Shown here in pieces: positions 1 to 8,400 of a DNA stretch of 64,000 bases. Positions within the stretch are counted from its first letter, which is position 1, and every line of letters starts with the position of its first letter. A program made the translations under genes and the position numbers. The DNA is from CAYSPT01 sp964432985 (GTDB lineage: Bacteria; Muiribacteriota; CAYSPT01), in the NCBI GenBank assembly GCA_964432985.1, contig CAYSPT010000017.1, positions 1-64,000 on the forward strand, written 5' to 3'. The notes beneath the pieces are model-generated. The model searched no databases. It was not told where the DNA came from and was given only the letters and a program-made list of their open reading frames with translations.

Positions 1-95
1 TTTGGGAGTAAGGCAACTTTATAGTTGTTTGTATACCTTGCTGTTATTTTCTTCTGAATTACTCCAAAATGTGTAGCAACTTGATACATTGCACC

Positions 96-112
96 TGTCT
101 CAAGTTAATACA
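96..112. promoter_or_regulatory. Putative enhancer (UAS) for the first integrase gene
   Basis: The 17-mer TGTCTCAAGTTAATACA matches the perfect palindrome upstream of comEA (TGTCTCATTTTGAGACA) at 13 of 17 positions. Its centre lies 72 bp upstream of the GG of the sigma-54-like element at 174-190, almost the same distance as at comEC (74 bp). The binding protein is unknown. The rest of 1-324 is AT-rich and holds no gene that I can support. Confidence 0.5.
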
Positions 113-173
113 ATTCACTTTAAATGCTATAAAAATAGTCCCTGAAAATCAGGGTTTTTATAATGTTAATTGC

Positions 174-190
174 CTGGAGTAATATTTGCA
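174..190 (+). promoter_or_regulatory. Putative sigma-54 (-24/-12) promoter of the first integrase gene
   Basis: CTGGAGTAATATTTGCA has the invariant GG (176-177) and GC (188-189) separated by 10 bases, with a good -12 half (TTTGCA) and a weaker -24 half. The predicted transcript start is near 201, giving a leader of about 120 nt. GG-N10-GC alone is common by chance. The support is its position and the paired enhancer-like site at 96-112. Confidence 0.5.
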
Positions 191-324
191 TAATGTTTAG
201 TCAAACACAAAAATGTCGTGCACACGACATGACAGAAAAGTACTGGCAGATGTCCATTTAGCCTGTAATACAAAGATTATTGGTCTGTCCAAAAAGTTAA
301 GGAAAGGATTATCAATAAGTTTAA

Positions 325-1635
325 ATGGAGTACTTCAATTTAAATCTAAATAAATATCAGGCTTTTCTTGAAAAGAATAAACTGGTTGCCCCGAACAAAA
401 GACCTTATTTTGCCAGATGGGTAAGCAAGTTTATACGATTTTGCCAGAACGATCCAAATAACATGACAGACAGTCATATCTCAATTTTTCTGGAATTTCT
501 GGGAAAAGAGATTAACATCAAGGAATGGCAGGTCAAACAGGCCGACGAAGCTATTCGTCTTTACGTGGAGAAGTTTTTGGGAAGAACGATAGGTAAAACT
601 GAAGTACCCGTTTCCAACAAGGGTAGTACAGGGAATGATGAAACTGGAAACTGGACAGTTATATTGCAGGAAATGCACCTGTCAATGAAGGTGCGGCATT
701 ATTCCCAGAACACGGAGATTGCCTATACCGGCTGGATCAAGCGGTTTCGTGATTACCTCGGCGGTCGTTCCCCTTCATGTTTGCAAAGTAGTGATGTGAA
801 GAACTTTCTGACCTTCCTCGCTTTGCATGAACGAGTAAGTGCTTCAACGCAAAACCAGGCACTTCACTCCCTGGTTTACCTGTTCAAGGAAATCTTCCAT
901 CGTGATTTGGATCATCTAAAAGGGGCAGTCCGCGCCAGGGGAGCCATTCGGTTGCCGGTAGTCCTGACAGCCGAAGAAGTCGCCGCTGTAATTGAACATC
1001 TCAATGGCACCAGCAAACTCATGATCAAGCTGATTTATGGTTCGGGTTTGCGCTGCTCTGAATGCCTGAGGGTGAGAATCAAAGATATTGATTTCGAGCG
1101 CAGAACTGTTTTCGTCCGCTCTGGTAAAGGCAACAAAGACCGCACGACCATTCTTCCCGAATCGTTGGTCGATGATCTGTCCCATCATGTGGCCCTGGTG
1201 AAAGCTATTCACCAACAGGATTTGGAGAAAGGACTGGGAGAGGCGATCCTTCCCGAGGCGCTTGAGAAAAAGTATCCATGGGCCCGGAAACACTGGGGCT
1301 GGCAATGGGTTTTCCCAGCTGAACGATTATCAGTAGATTCACATAACGGCACTATTGTGCGTCGTCATTTTCCCGGAAAATCACTGCGACGGGCGGTCAG
1401 AAAGGCAGTCACTAAAGCCGGAATAGCCAAACATGCAACGGTCCATTCCTTCCGGCACAGTTTTGCCACCCACCTATTGGAGGCAGGGTATGATATAAGA
1501 ACCATTCAAGAGTTGTTGGGGCATAAAAATGTGAACACGACTATGTTGTATACACATGTCGTGAGCAAAAAGAAATCGGGAATAATCAGCCCGTTCGATA
1601 ATTTACAGGACTGCATATTAGGAGAACATGGATAA
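325..1635 (+). CDS. Integron-type tyrosine recombinase (IntI family, long form)
   Basis: Site-specific recombinase of 436 residues. The C-terminal half has the tyrosine-recombinase catalytic signature: Arg in GSGLRCSECLRVR (about residue 241), HSFRHSFATHLL (about 374-385), LGHKNV and the tyrosine in MLYTHV (about 409). Between them is the IntI-specific insertion KKYPWARKHWGWQWVFPA (about 314-331), which in known integron integrases binds the extrahelical bases of attC hairpins. This separates it from XerC/D. The first ~110 residues are an extra SAM-like N-terminal segment before the usual core-binding domain, so it is longer than class 1 IntI (~337 aa). The stop overlaps the start of the next gene by one base. 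No clear attI or attC site was seen nearby. No good Shine-Dalgarno sits close to the ATG, so the start is moderately certain. Confidence 0.9.
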   Translation: MEYFNLNLNKYQAFLEKNKLVAPNKRPYFARWVSKFIRFCQNDPNNMTDSHISIFLEFLGKEINIKEWQVKQADEAIRLYVEKFLGRTIGKTEVPVSNKGSTGNDETGNWTVILQEMHLSMKVRHYSQNTEIAYTGWIKRFRDYLGGRSPSCLQSSDVKNFLTFLALHERVSASTQNQALHSLVYLFKEIFHRDLDHLKGAVRARGAIRLPVVLTAEEVAAVIEHLNGTSKLMIKLIYGSGLRCSECLRVRIKDIDFERRTVFVRSGKGNKDRTTILPESLVDDLSHHVALVKAIHQQDLEKGLGEAILPEALEKKYPWARKHWGWQWVFPAERLSVDSHNGTIVRRHFPGKSLRRAVRKAVTKAGIAKHATVHSFRHSFATHLLEAGYDIRTIQELLGHKNVNTTMLYTHVVSKKKSGIISPFDNLQDCILGEHG

Positions 1636-2156
1636 TGGCCTCAAGCAAAGCTATTGTGACATTGGGAAAAATCGAACAGCGAATTTTGTTGATTCGAGGT
1701 GATAAAGTTATTGTCGATGCTGATCTTGCTGAGTTCTACGGTGTTTCAACAAAGCGTCTAAATGAACAAGTTAAACGTAATAAGGATCGCTTTCCTGAGG
1801 ATTTTATGTTCCAGCTTACAGTAGAGGAAAAAGCAGAGGTGGTCGCAATTTGCGACCACCTTACGAAACTCAAGTTTTCACCGTCATTGCCACATGCCTT
1901 CACCGAACACGGTGCTATTATGGCTGCCAGTGTTCTTAATTCCTCTCGTGCAATTGAGGTTAGTGTGTTTATTGTGCGAGCCTTTGTAAAGCTTCGTCAA
2001 ACTATTGCAGAGAACAAAGAAATAGCGATACTTGAACACAAATTGGCAGATCATGATGAGCAAATTCTTGCTTTATTTCAATTATTCAAGCAAATGATTG
2101 ACTCAGAACTTCCTCCAGAAAGACGGAGGATTGGATTCAAGACCGGAAAAACCTAG
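1635..2156 (+). CDS. ORF6N-domain protein
   Basis: A 173-residue protein. Residues ~10-95 match the ORF6N (KilA-N-associated) domain: LIRGDKVIVDADLAEFYGVS, then TKRLNEQVKRNKDRFPEDFMF and HAFTEHGAIMAASVLNS. The tail (~115-165) is a predicted coiled coil. ORF6N proteins are phage- and mobile-element-associated and probably bind DNA; the family's role is poorly defined. Its ATG overlaps the integrase stop (TAATG), so translation is probably coupled and the two genes share a transcript. It converges with the second integrase, 64 bp away. It could be a regulator of the recombinase or a captured passenger gene; the sequence does not say which. Confidence 0.85.
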   Translation: MASSKAIVTLGKIEQRILLIRGDKVIVDADLAEFYGVSTKRLNEQVKRNKDRFPEDFMFQLTVEEKAEVVAICDHLTKLKFSPSLPHAFTEHGAIMAASVLNSSRAIEVSVFIVRAFVKLRQTIAENKEIAILEHKLADHDEQILALFQLFKQMIDSELPPERRRIGFKTGKT

Positions 2157-2220
2157 CAAATGCTATAAACGGACGCACTATCGCGAGATTTATAAGCTCA
2201 TCATGGATGGGCCGATGTAT

Positions 2221-3291
2221 TCACAGTATGTCCACCGGGCTTCTTATCCCTTTTCCACCACGGTTGAGAACATGGGTGTAGATCATGGTCGTTTTGATGC
2301 TTCTGTGGCCCAGCAGTTCCTGCACGGTCCTGATGTCATAACCCGATTCCAGCAGATGGGTGGCGAACGAATGCCTGAATGTGTGGCACGATGCGCGTTT
2401 TATTATTCCCGTGCGGCGGACCGCCGTTTTGACGGCTTTCTGCAGGATCGACTCATCGAGATGGTGGCGTCCCTGTTCGCCAGTGCGTGTATTGATCCAC
2501 CGTTTACCCTGGGGAAAAACAAACTGCCATTTCCAATCATACGGTGCCTCGGGGTACTTTTTTGCCAATGCGTAGGGAAGTTCTACCTGCCCAAACCCTT
2601 TAGCCAGGTCCCGCCGATGGATTGTTTTCACTCTTTTCATGTGCCGTTTCATCGGAACCTGCAACCTTCTGGGAAAAACGGTTAGACGGTCCTTGAATCC
2701 CTTGCCATCCCTGATCACTATCTGGTTGTAAGCAAAATCTATATCCTGCACCCTGAGTCGGAGGCACTCCATGAGACGCATCCCGGTTCCATAGAGCATA
2801 CCAACCATGAACCGGTGTAAGCCTTGCAGATTCTGCAGAACCGATTTGACCTCCCCGCGGGAAAGAACTACCGGCAGCCGCCGTGGTTTCCTGGCTCGCA
2901 CCACGTCGCCCAGGTCACCGATATCCCGGTTAAAAACGTGGCGGAACAGGAAGAGCAGGGCGCTGAGCGCCTGGTTCTGAGTGGAAGCGGTCACCTTTCC
3001 CTTCACTGCCAGGTGACTGAGATACTCGTTGATCTCGGGCTCTGTCATCCCGTGCAGGCGATCGGTCCCGTGAAAGAGGATGAACCGCTTTACCCAGAGA
3101 CAGTAGTTCTTGATGGTACTGGTGCTGTAGTGACGTGACTGAAGCTCCCTTTTAAGCCGTGAAGCGATTTGTCCAGCTCTTTTGTAAAGAGTGATCGGCC
3201 GCCGGCTGGTGCACTCACTCAGCTTGTTGGTTTTATTGTTGCGACCAATTTGTCCTGGTGGGCAGCTTCTTACAGTAACTGCTCCGCTCAT
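2221..3291 (-). CDS. intI: Integron integrase (IntI family)
   Basis: Tyrosine recombinase of 356 residues, close in length to class 1 IntI. Visible motifs are the active-site Arg in GTGMRLMECLRLR, the IntI-specific insertion KKYPEAPYDWKWQFVFPQ, then CHTFRHSFATHLLESGYD and LGHRSIKTTMIYTHVLN with the nucleophilic Tyr. The ending GGKGIRSPVDIL resembles the IntI C-terminus. I place the start at ATG 3291, because GGGGAGGAG lies 5-7 nt upstream; the frame is open to a TTG at 3327 without a ribosome site. In integrons intI points away from attI and the cassettes, which predicts attI at about 3300-3550 and cassettes beyond. What is found there is a 95-bp repeat and an assembly gap. The protein is distinct in sequence from the first integrase, so this is not a recent duplication. 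Confidence 0.92.
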   Translation of the reverse strand: MSGAVTVRSCPPGQIGRNNKTNKLSECTSRRPITLYKRAGQIASRLKRELQSRHYSTSTIKNYCLWVKRFILFHGTDRLHGMTEPEINEYLSHLAVKGKVTASTQNQALSALLFLFRHVFNRDIGDLGDVVRARKPRRLPVVLSRGEVKSVLQNLQGLHRFMVGMLYGTGMRLMECLRLRVQDIDFAYNQIVIRDGKGFKDRLTVFPRRLQVPMKRHMKRVKTIHRRDLAKGFGQVELPYALAKKYPEAPYDWKWQFVFPQGKRWINTRTGEQGRHHLDESILQKAVKTAVRRTGIIKRASCHTFRHSFATHLLESGYDIRTVQELLGHRSIKTTMIYTHVLNRGGKGIRSPVDIL

Positions 3292-3347
3292 ATCGGCTCC
3301 TCCCCAGGTAATCGGGCTGAATTTCAAAGATTAATGTCATGAAAGAT

Positions 3348-3364
3348 GGCGAATAAGATGCCAG
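3348..3364 (-). promoter_or_regulatory. Putative sigma-54 promoter of the second integrase gene
   Basis: On the minus strand CTGGCATCTTATTCGCC has YTGGCA at -24 and a GC exactly 10 bases after the GG (GG at 3362-3361, GC at 3350-3349). The -12 half (TTCGC) is imperfect. The predicted start is near 3337, about 46 nt before the ATG at 3291. It is paired with two enhancer-like sites at 3429-3465. Confidence 0.45.
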
Positions 3365-3428
3365 GCAGGGGAAACGCAGCAATAGAGCGTGTTTTTGTGA
3401 TGAAATAGTCCTCTAGCAAGTGATGATG

Positions 3429-3465
3429 TGTCTCATTCTTAAAATTAATGTATCGTTTTGAGACA
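3429..3465. promoter_or_regulatory. Two enhancer-like sites 20 bp apart upstream of intI
   Basis: TGTCTCATTCTTAAAAT (3429-3445) and TGTATCGTTTTGAGACA (3449-3465) match the comEA palindrome TGTCTCATTTTGAGACA at 12 and 15 of 17 positions. Their starts are exactly 20 bp apart, about two helical turns, as expected for cooperative activator dimers. They lie 76 and 96 bp from the -24 GG of the intI promoter. The site overlaps the region where attI would be expected. Nothing else could be identified between 3292 and 3545. Confidence 0.5.
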
Positions 3466-3545
3466 GGTCAAGTGGTGAAAGCGTCAAAGAAAGTCTTCTA
3501 AATCATTGATGATAAGGAGTTAAATGGATTGAACTATGTTGTGCA

Positions 3546-3882
3546 TTGGAGTGTGCGTAGCGGCAATCTGGTCAATCTCCGTCCTTTCCACACCTACAGA
3601 GTCGAGGGTGGTTACAGTGACATAGAACGATGATGAGCATTTGGAGTGTGCGTAGCGGCAATCTGGTCAATCTCCGTCCTTTCCACACCTACAGANNNNN
3701 NNNNNNNNNNNNNNNNNNNNNNNNNNNNNNNNNNNNNNNNNNNNNNNNNNNNNNNNNNNNNNNNNNNNNNNNNNNNNNNNNNNNNNNNNNNNNNNTTGGA
3801 GTGTGCGTAGCGGCAATCTGGTCAATCTCCGTCCTTTCCACACCTACAGAGTCGAGGGTGGTTACGGTGACATAGAACGATG
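3546..3882. repeat. 95-bp tandem repeat interrupted by an assembly gap
   Basis: Copies start at 3546, 3641 (cut by the gap at 3696) and 3796. Each begins TTGGAGTGTGCGTAGCGGCA and runs about 87 bp to ..GAACGATG, followed by a short variable spacer. Copies are near identical (one A/G difference in GGTTAC-A/G-GTGAC). The period of 95 is not a multiple of three, and I found no coding role. The copies lack the AAC/GTT core boxes of attC sites. Copy number is unknown because the gap lies inside the array. Confidence 0.85.
3696..3795. other. Assembly gap (100 N)
   Basis: Exactly 100 N bases, a conventional placeholder of unknown true length. It falls within the 95-bp tandem array, which probably caused the break. 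Confidence 0.99.
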
Positions 3883-4016
3883 CTTGACAGGAGAGTGGGA
3901 GTAGTGACTTCGAACGAGTAGATACCCAAGAATGTCCCCACTTCCTACTTGTTATTAGAACACCACCCAGTAACAGGGCAGGGCAGTCCCTCCCTCTAGT
4001 TCTCCGTAGAGTAGAA
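3883..4016. other. Non-coding spacer, nothing recognised
   Basis: Between the 95-bp array and the tRNA terminator I see no credible gene. A weak inverted similarity (GTGGGAGTAG near 3895 against CCCACTTCCTAC near 3937) may form a hairpin, but it is imperfect. Confidence 0.4.
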
Positions 4017-4050
4017 GACCCCACAGGTGGTATCTACCACCTGTGGGGTC
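4017..4050 (-). terminator. Strong hairpin downstream of tRNA-Gly
   Basis: A perfect inverted repeat with 16-bp arms (GACCCCACAGGTGGTA) and a 2-base loop, starting 6 bases beyond the tRNA 3' end. Only a short T-rich stretch (TTCT) follows on the minus strand, so it may be a terminator or a processing/stability hairpin. Confidence 0.7.
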
Positions 4051-4056
4051 TTATTA

Positions 4057-4128
4057 AGCGGGAAACGGGGATTGAACCCGCGACACCTGGCTTGGGAAGC
4101 CAGTGCTCTACCACTGAGCTATTCCCGC
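4057..4128 (-). tRNA. tRNA-Gly (anticodon CCC)
   Basis: The reverse complement folds as a full cloverleaf. The acceptor stem is GCGGGAA/TTCCCGC with discriminator T, and the D arm is GCTC..GAGC. The anticodon stem CTGGC/GCCAG encloses the loop TTCCCAA, giving anticodon CCC. The T arm is GCGGG-TTCAATC-CCCGT. The CCA end is not encoded. A 7-bp hairpin (4138-4159) sits in the 5' leader. Confidence 0.96.
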
Positions 4129-4166
4129 TTTTGAGCTGGACCGGCATTGTAACCGGTCCGACCAGA

Positions 4167-4196
4167 TATATACCACAAAGCTCGAGTAAATCTCAA
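4167..4196 (-). promoter_or_regulatory. Putative sigma-70 promoter of tRNA-Gly
   Basis: On the minus strand TTGAGA (4196-4191) and TATATA (4172-4167) are separated by 18 bases. The predicted start near 4160 puts the GGACCGG/CCGGTCC hairpin at the beginning of the precursor. Confidence 0.45.
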
Positions 4197-4207
4197 GCAC
4201 TTTGTCT

Positions 4208-5278
4208 TCATTCTTTGCGGCTTTTGATTGCCTCGGCGGCCCGTGAGGCGGCTTCTCTTATTGCGCTGTCGAGACCGCTTCGGGCGATGTTCAGCAAATC
4301 CGGTAACACATCTCCGGTGCCATGCTGCCCCAGCACTTCGATAACCAGTTTTTTAAGAGGCAGTTTTTCAGCATATAAAACCTTTTTAAGACGGGACATG
4401 ATATCCATGGATCCTTTGTCCGCCAGTCTCTCCAGGCATACCTTTGCTTTACTCAGGACGTGCGAATCGGTTTCGTCCCGCAGTTTTGCAAGTATAAAAT
4501 CAAGGTTTTTCTCGTCCTCGATGGCGCTCAGGGCCTCGAGGGCATTACCTCGAATCTGGGGATCGTCATCTTCGAGAAACGATGAAAGCTGCCTGTTCGC
4601 CTCGGCGTCACCGGTTTTTCCCAGGGACCTGATGACGTTTCTCCTGACCTCAGGGGCATTGTCTTCAAGCGCTTCCAGAAGAGAAGCGATAGTGTGAATG
4701 CCGCCGATCTCGCCCAGGGCGTACGCGGCCGAGGCCCGGTGCCACTTATCCCCGTGTCCTCTCAACATGCTTTTCAACACTCCCACCATCCGCAGACCGC
4801 CGAATTTCCACAGGGTCATGGCCACATTGGCCTTGACCCGGTTGTTGGGATCGTCCAGCAGAGGGGTGAGTAAAGCTACCGAATCAGGTTCCCCGATATC
4901 CGCCAGCGCTTCCACTGCGTTAGCCCGGACCCGGGCATTGGTGTCTTTAAGCAGGTTGGCCAGGACTGGTATGGCTTTTCGCTGCTGGGTCCGCCCCAGT
5001 GACGTGGCGGCCTGGGCCCGCAGGTGCTGGTCCGGTTCGTGGTTCAGAAACTCGGCCAGATAGTGAACCGCCTCCGGGGTCTGAATGTCTCCCAGTGCTG
5101 TCATGACTGCCATTTTCACCTTTTTGCTCGGATGTTTCATAAGCGGACCGATAAGATCGGCTCCCTCGTTCAGGTGGGACTTGGCCATCAGGCGAATGCC
5201 GGCCAGAATTCCTTTTTCTTCTCCGGCCGATATTTTATCGCTGGCCTCCTTGAGTTTTTTGGCTTCCTCAATGTTCAT
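4208..5278 (-). CDS. HEAT-repeat protein
   Basis: A 356-residue cytoplasmic protein built almost wholly of ~31-residue HEAT/PBS-lyase-like repeats. Signatures recur along the chain: KVKMAVMTALGDI, HLRAQAATSLGRT, RVRANAVEALADIGEP, RVKANVAMTLWKFGG, WHRASAAYALGEIGG, EVRRNVIRSLGKTGD, QIRGNALEALSAIED. Such solenoids act as protein-protein scaffolds; no enzymatic motif is present. The start ATG has GGGAGG eight bases upstream. It shares the LLDDPNNRVKANVAMTLWK pattern with the HEAT protein at 28565-29278 (LLDDEDNRVRANTAIALWK), so the two are probably paralogues. It is divergent from the giant secreted protein across a 195-bp spacer. Confidence 0.88.
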   Translation of the reverse strand: MNIEEAKKLKEASDKISAGEEKGILAGIRLMAKSHLNEGADLIGPLMKHPSKKVKMAVMTALGDIQTPEAVHYLAEFLNHEPDQHLRAQAATSLGRTQQRKAIPVLANLLKDTNARVRANAVEALADIGEPDSVALLTPLLDDPNNRVKANVAMTLWKFGGLRMVGVLKSMLRGHGDKWHRASAAYALGEIGGIHTIASLLEALEDNAPEVRRNVIRSLGKTGDAEANRQLSSFLEDDDPQIRGNALEALSAIEDEKNLDFILAKLRDETDSHVLSKAKVCLERLADKGSMDIMSRLKKVLYAEKLPLKKLVIEVLGQHGTGDVLPDLLNIARSGLDSAIREAASRAAEAIKSRKE

Positions 5279-5474
5279 TAGTCCATCCTCCCTTAGCTAT
5301 TCTAGCATGAGTAGTTGACTTTGGCAAACTGTTAAAAAACCACGTAAATAACTAAAGTTTACCGCCTTTAAACCGAAGATAAAAGTGGGCACGTGTACCT
5401 GCGACAGGTGTCTGCGACATCTATGTCCATAGTGTATGCAAATTATGATTTCTGAAAGACAGGTGAGAACAACA

Positions 5475-8400
5475 GTGAAAAGGCAACTGATGGTACCGGT
5501 AGTGGTTCTCCTGGCTGCCTTCCTCGTACTTGGTGCGGTGGCCGCCGAAGCCGACGGAACCTATTTGGACAGCAAGAAACTGACCAGTGACTACAGTACC
5601 GGCGATCTTGATCTCGACCAGTATCTGCTCTACAACATTTACAGCATTTATGATTTATCAAAACTGCCCGGGACATACAAGACGCTTTCGCTGCAGCAGG
5701 CATTGCCGAAGCTGAGCGGAACAGTGGTATGGAAGTACGTCACCTATCATTGGGACGAGCTGTCAGCCACCACGCAAGCGAAGATCCTGGTGTACAAAAA
5801 ACGTCCCACGGGCCTATCGTCTACCAGGACCACCACCAACTTTATCATCCATTACGCTACCAGCGGTGATGATGCTGTAGACACCAGTTACGTGGACCTG
5901 GTGGAAACGGTGTGTGAGAACGTCTACACTATCATCGTCACCAATATGGGGTACGATCCTCCTCCTCCCGACGGAACCAACGGAGGCGACGCCAAGTACG
6001 ACATCTACATCGCCAGCCTTGAAGAGGGGACCCTGGGGGTGACCAAGGACGAGAGCCAGTACACCGGCACTCCCACCCGACCGCGTGACTACGTTACCTA
6101 TTTCGAACTGGACAACGGCCTGGGTGATCCCCAGATAAAAACAACGCTGGCCCACGAGTTTTTCCACGCGGTCAAAGCCCGCTACGACTGGCTGGACGCG
6201 TATCCTGACTACTGGTTTGATGAAGCCACTTCCAACTGGATGATGGATATCTGCTATCCCAACGAGGATGATTACATCGAATACATCGACGGCCCTCAGT
6301 ATGACTGGCTCTCGGTGCCAGAGCTCACCCTGGAAGGACACGATCTCTCTGAAGATCAGAACACCAACAAGACTCTTCGCTGGTACGGGAGCTCGATCTT
6401 TGCCTTCTACCTGGCGAAAAAGTACGACAACGACGTTATTCTGGAGATCTGGGAACGGCTCGTGCCTGACACCGTGGAAGGCATCGACGGGGTCGTAGCC
6501 GAACTGGAGGCCGCCGCTCCCGGCGGGCGGGCCACTACCCTTGACGACGCCCTGTCGGATTTCTGCGTGTGGAACTACTATACCGGGACCGACGTGGTGG
6601 ACACCACCACCTACTATACCGAGGGTAACGAGTTCGGTGAGATCTATATCAGCCATACCCACAACACCTATCCGGTGACTCCCCAGACTCCCTCTACCCG
6701 GCTTCCCGACCATTATGGCAGCAATTACATCGAGTTTACCCCGGCGGAGGCCGGACCCGGCAACCTGGTTTTGGCTTTTGACGGAAAGGATTCAGCTGAC
6801 TGGAAGATCAAAGTGGTCAAGGTCGATCCATCCGGAGACGACAGCGTGAGCGAAATGACCCTGGACGGGGACAAAAAAGGAAGTCTTACGGTCAACAATT
6901 TCGGCTCATCATCAACGTACCGGAAGGTCGCCCTCATAGCTACCGCCACCTCAGACTCCGGCGACGACAACACCTATTCCTACTCGGCCCAGGTCTCGTC
7001 GGGAGAGGGCGACTGGACCTGTATGTTCTATCTCAACGGGGATTCCGGCGGCGAGCAGGCCACCTGCGACCAGTTCGCGGCTCTGGGAGTGGTCGGGTCC
7101 AGCGACGATGTGAACATCGTGGCCCAGCTTGACCGGTCCTCCTCCGGGTACACGGGATACGGCGGATGGAGCGGAGCACGCCGTTTCAAAATCGAGCAGG
7201 GAGACGATCCTTCAGATACTGCCGACCAGGACCTGGGTGCGACCAATATGGGGAGCGCCACGAGTCTTTCCGATTTCGTTGCCTGGGGCGCTTCCGCCTA
7301 TCCGGCCAGCCGCTATTGCCTGGTGGTGTGGGACCGGGAAGTGGATGGTTTCCCCACGGGAACCGTGATAACTGATTCAGGAAGCAGTGATTCGTTGAGC
7401 TTCGATGAGCTTAAGACCGCACTGGCCACAGCGGAAACCGCTCTGGGCCAGGATGTGGATCTGGTGGTCCTGGACGGAGACATGATGGGGTACCTGGATG
7501 TCGCTTACCAGGTCCGCACCAGTGTAGGGTTCCTGGTTGCATCACAGGATGAGCTTCCCTCGGGAGGCATCCCTCACGATGACGTGATGACGGCGCTCAA
7601 GTTGGCCTCCAGCTCTACGGCGTCCGATCTGGGAGTAGCCTACGTCAGCGGTTTTAGCACCGAACACGGCGCCAGCGGTTCCCACTGCCTTTCGTCGCTT
7701 GACCTGTCACAAATGTCAACCGTGGTGACCGGCTTCAACTCGTTCGTCTCCGAGCTATCCACCAACATCGGGCAGGAACGGACCGATTACACCGGTGCCT
7801 GGGTCGGAAGCGAGAGGTTCGGAAGCAGTCTTTCATCCATGAACCGGGAAGTGGTCGATCTCAAAGATTACTGTGAGAACCTCAGGTCCCTGACGTCGGT
7901 GGCAAACCTCCAGACGGCCTGCTCCACCCTGGAAACGGCCCTGGGCAGCCTGGTAGGCTCTGAAACCCATGGCGACGGCCTTTCGGAGGCAACGGGGGTA
8001 TCGATGTATTTTCCCTATGCCCCGGCCGACCTGGACGCAGGGTACACCTCCGTGGCCGATCTCACCGACGACACACAGTGGGACGAGTTTCACACCACGT
8101 ACTTTACCGACGACACCTATGAGGACAACGATACCCAGGGCGCAGCCCAGTCGGTTACCGACGGGCTGAAGACCAGGCTTTCCTGTTACGACGAGGACTG
8201 GTACTCGGTTTCCCGCAGCGCCGGAGAGGGGCTGGCAGTCTACCTGACCTTCACCCACAACGACCGGGGAAATCTAGACCTGTACCTGTACGACACCGAC
8301 GGCGCTTCGCTGCTCGACAGCTCCACCAGCTCCACCGACGATGAGTCGTTGAGCCAGTCGTCCCTGGGCAGCACCGGTACCTACTACATCAAAGTGGTGG

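Noticed and set aside
2098..2685. A 195-codon plus-strand frame opposite the second integrase
   Set aside because: It is antisense to the conserved integrase C-terminus and has no domain of its own.
3546..3882. The 95-bp repeats as a CRISPR array or as attC sites
   Set aside because: The units are long and nearly identical with no variable spacers of 30-40 bp, and they lack the RYYYAAC/GTTRRRY core boxes of attC.
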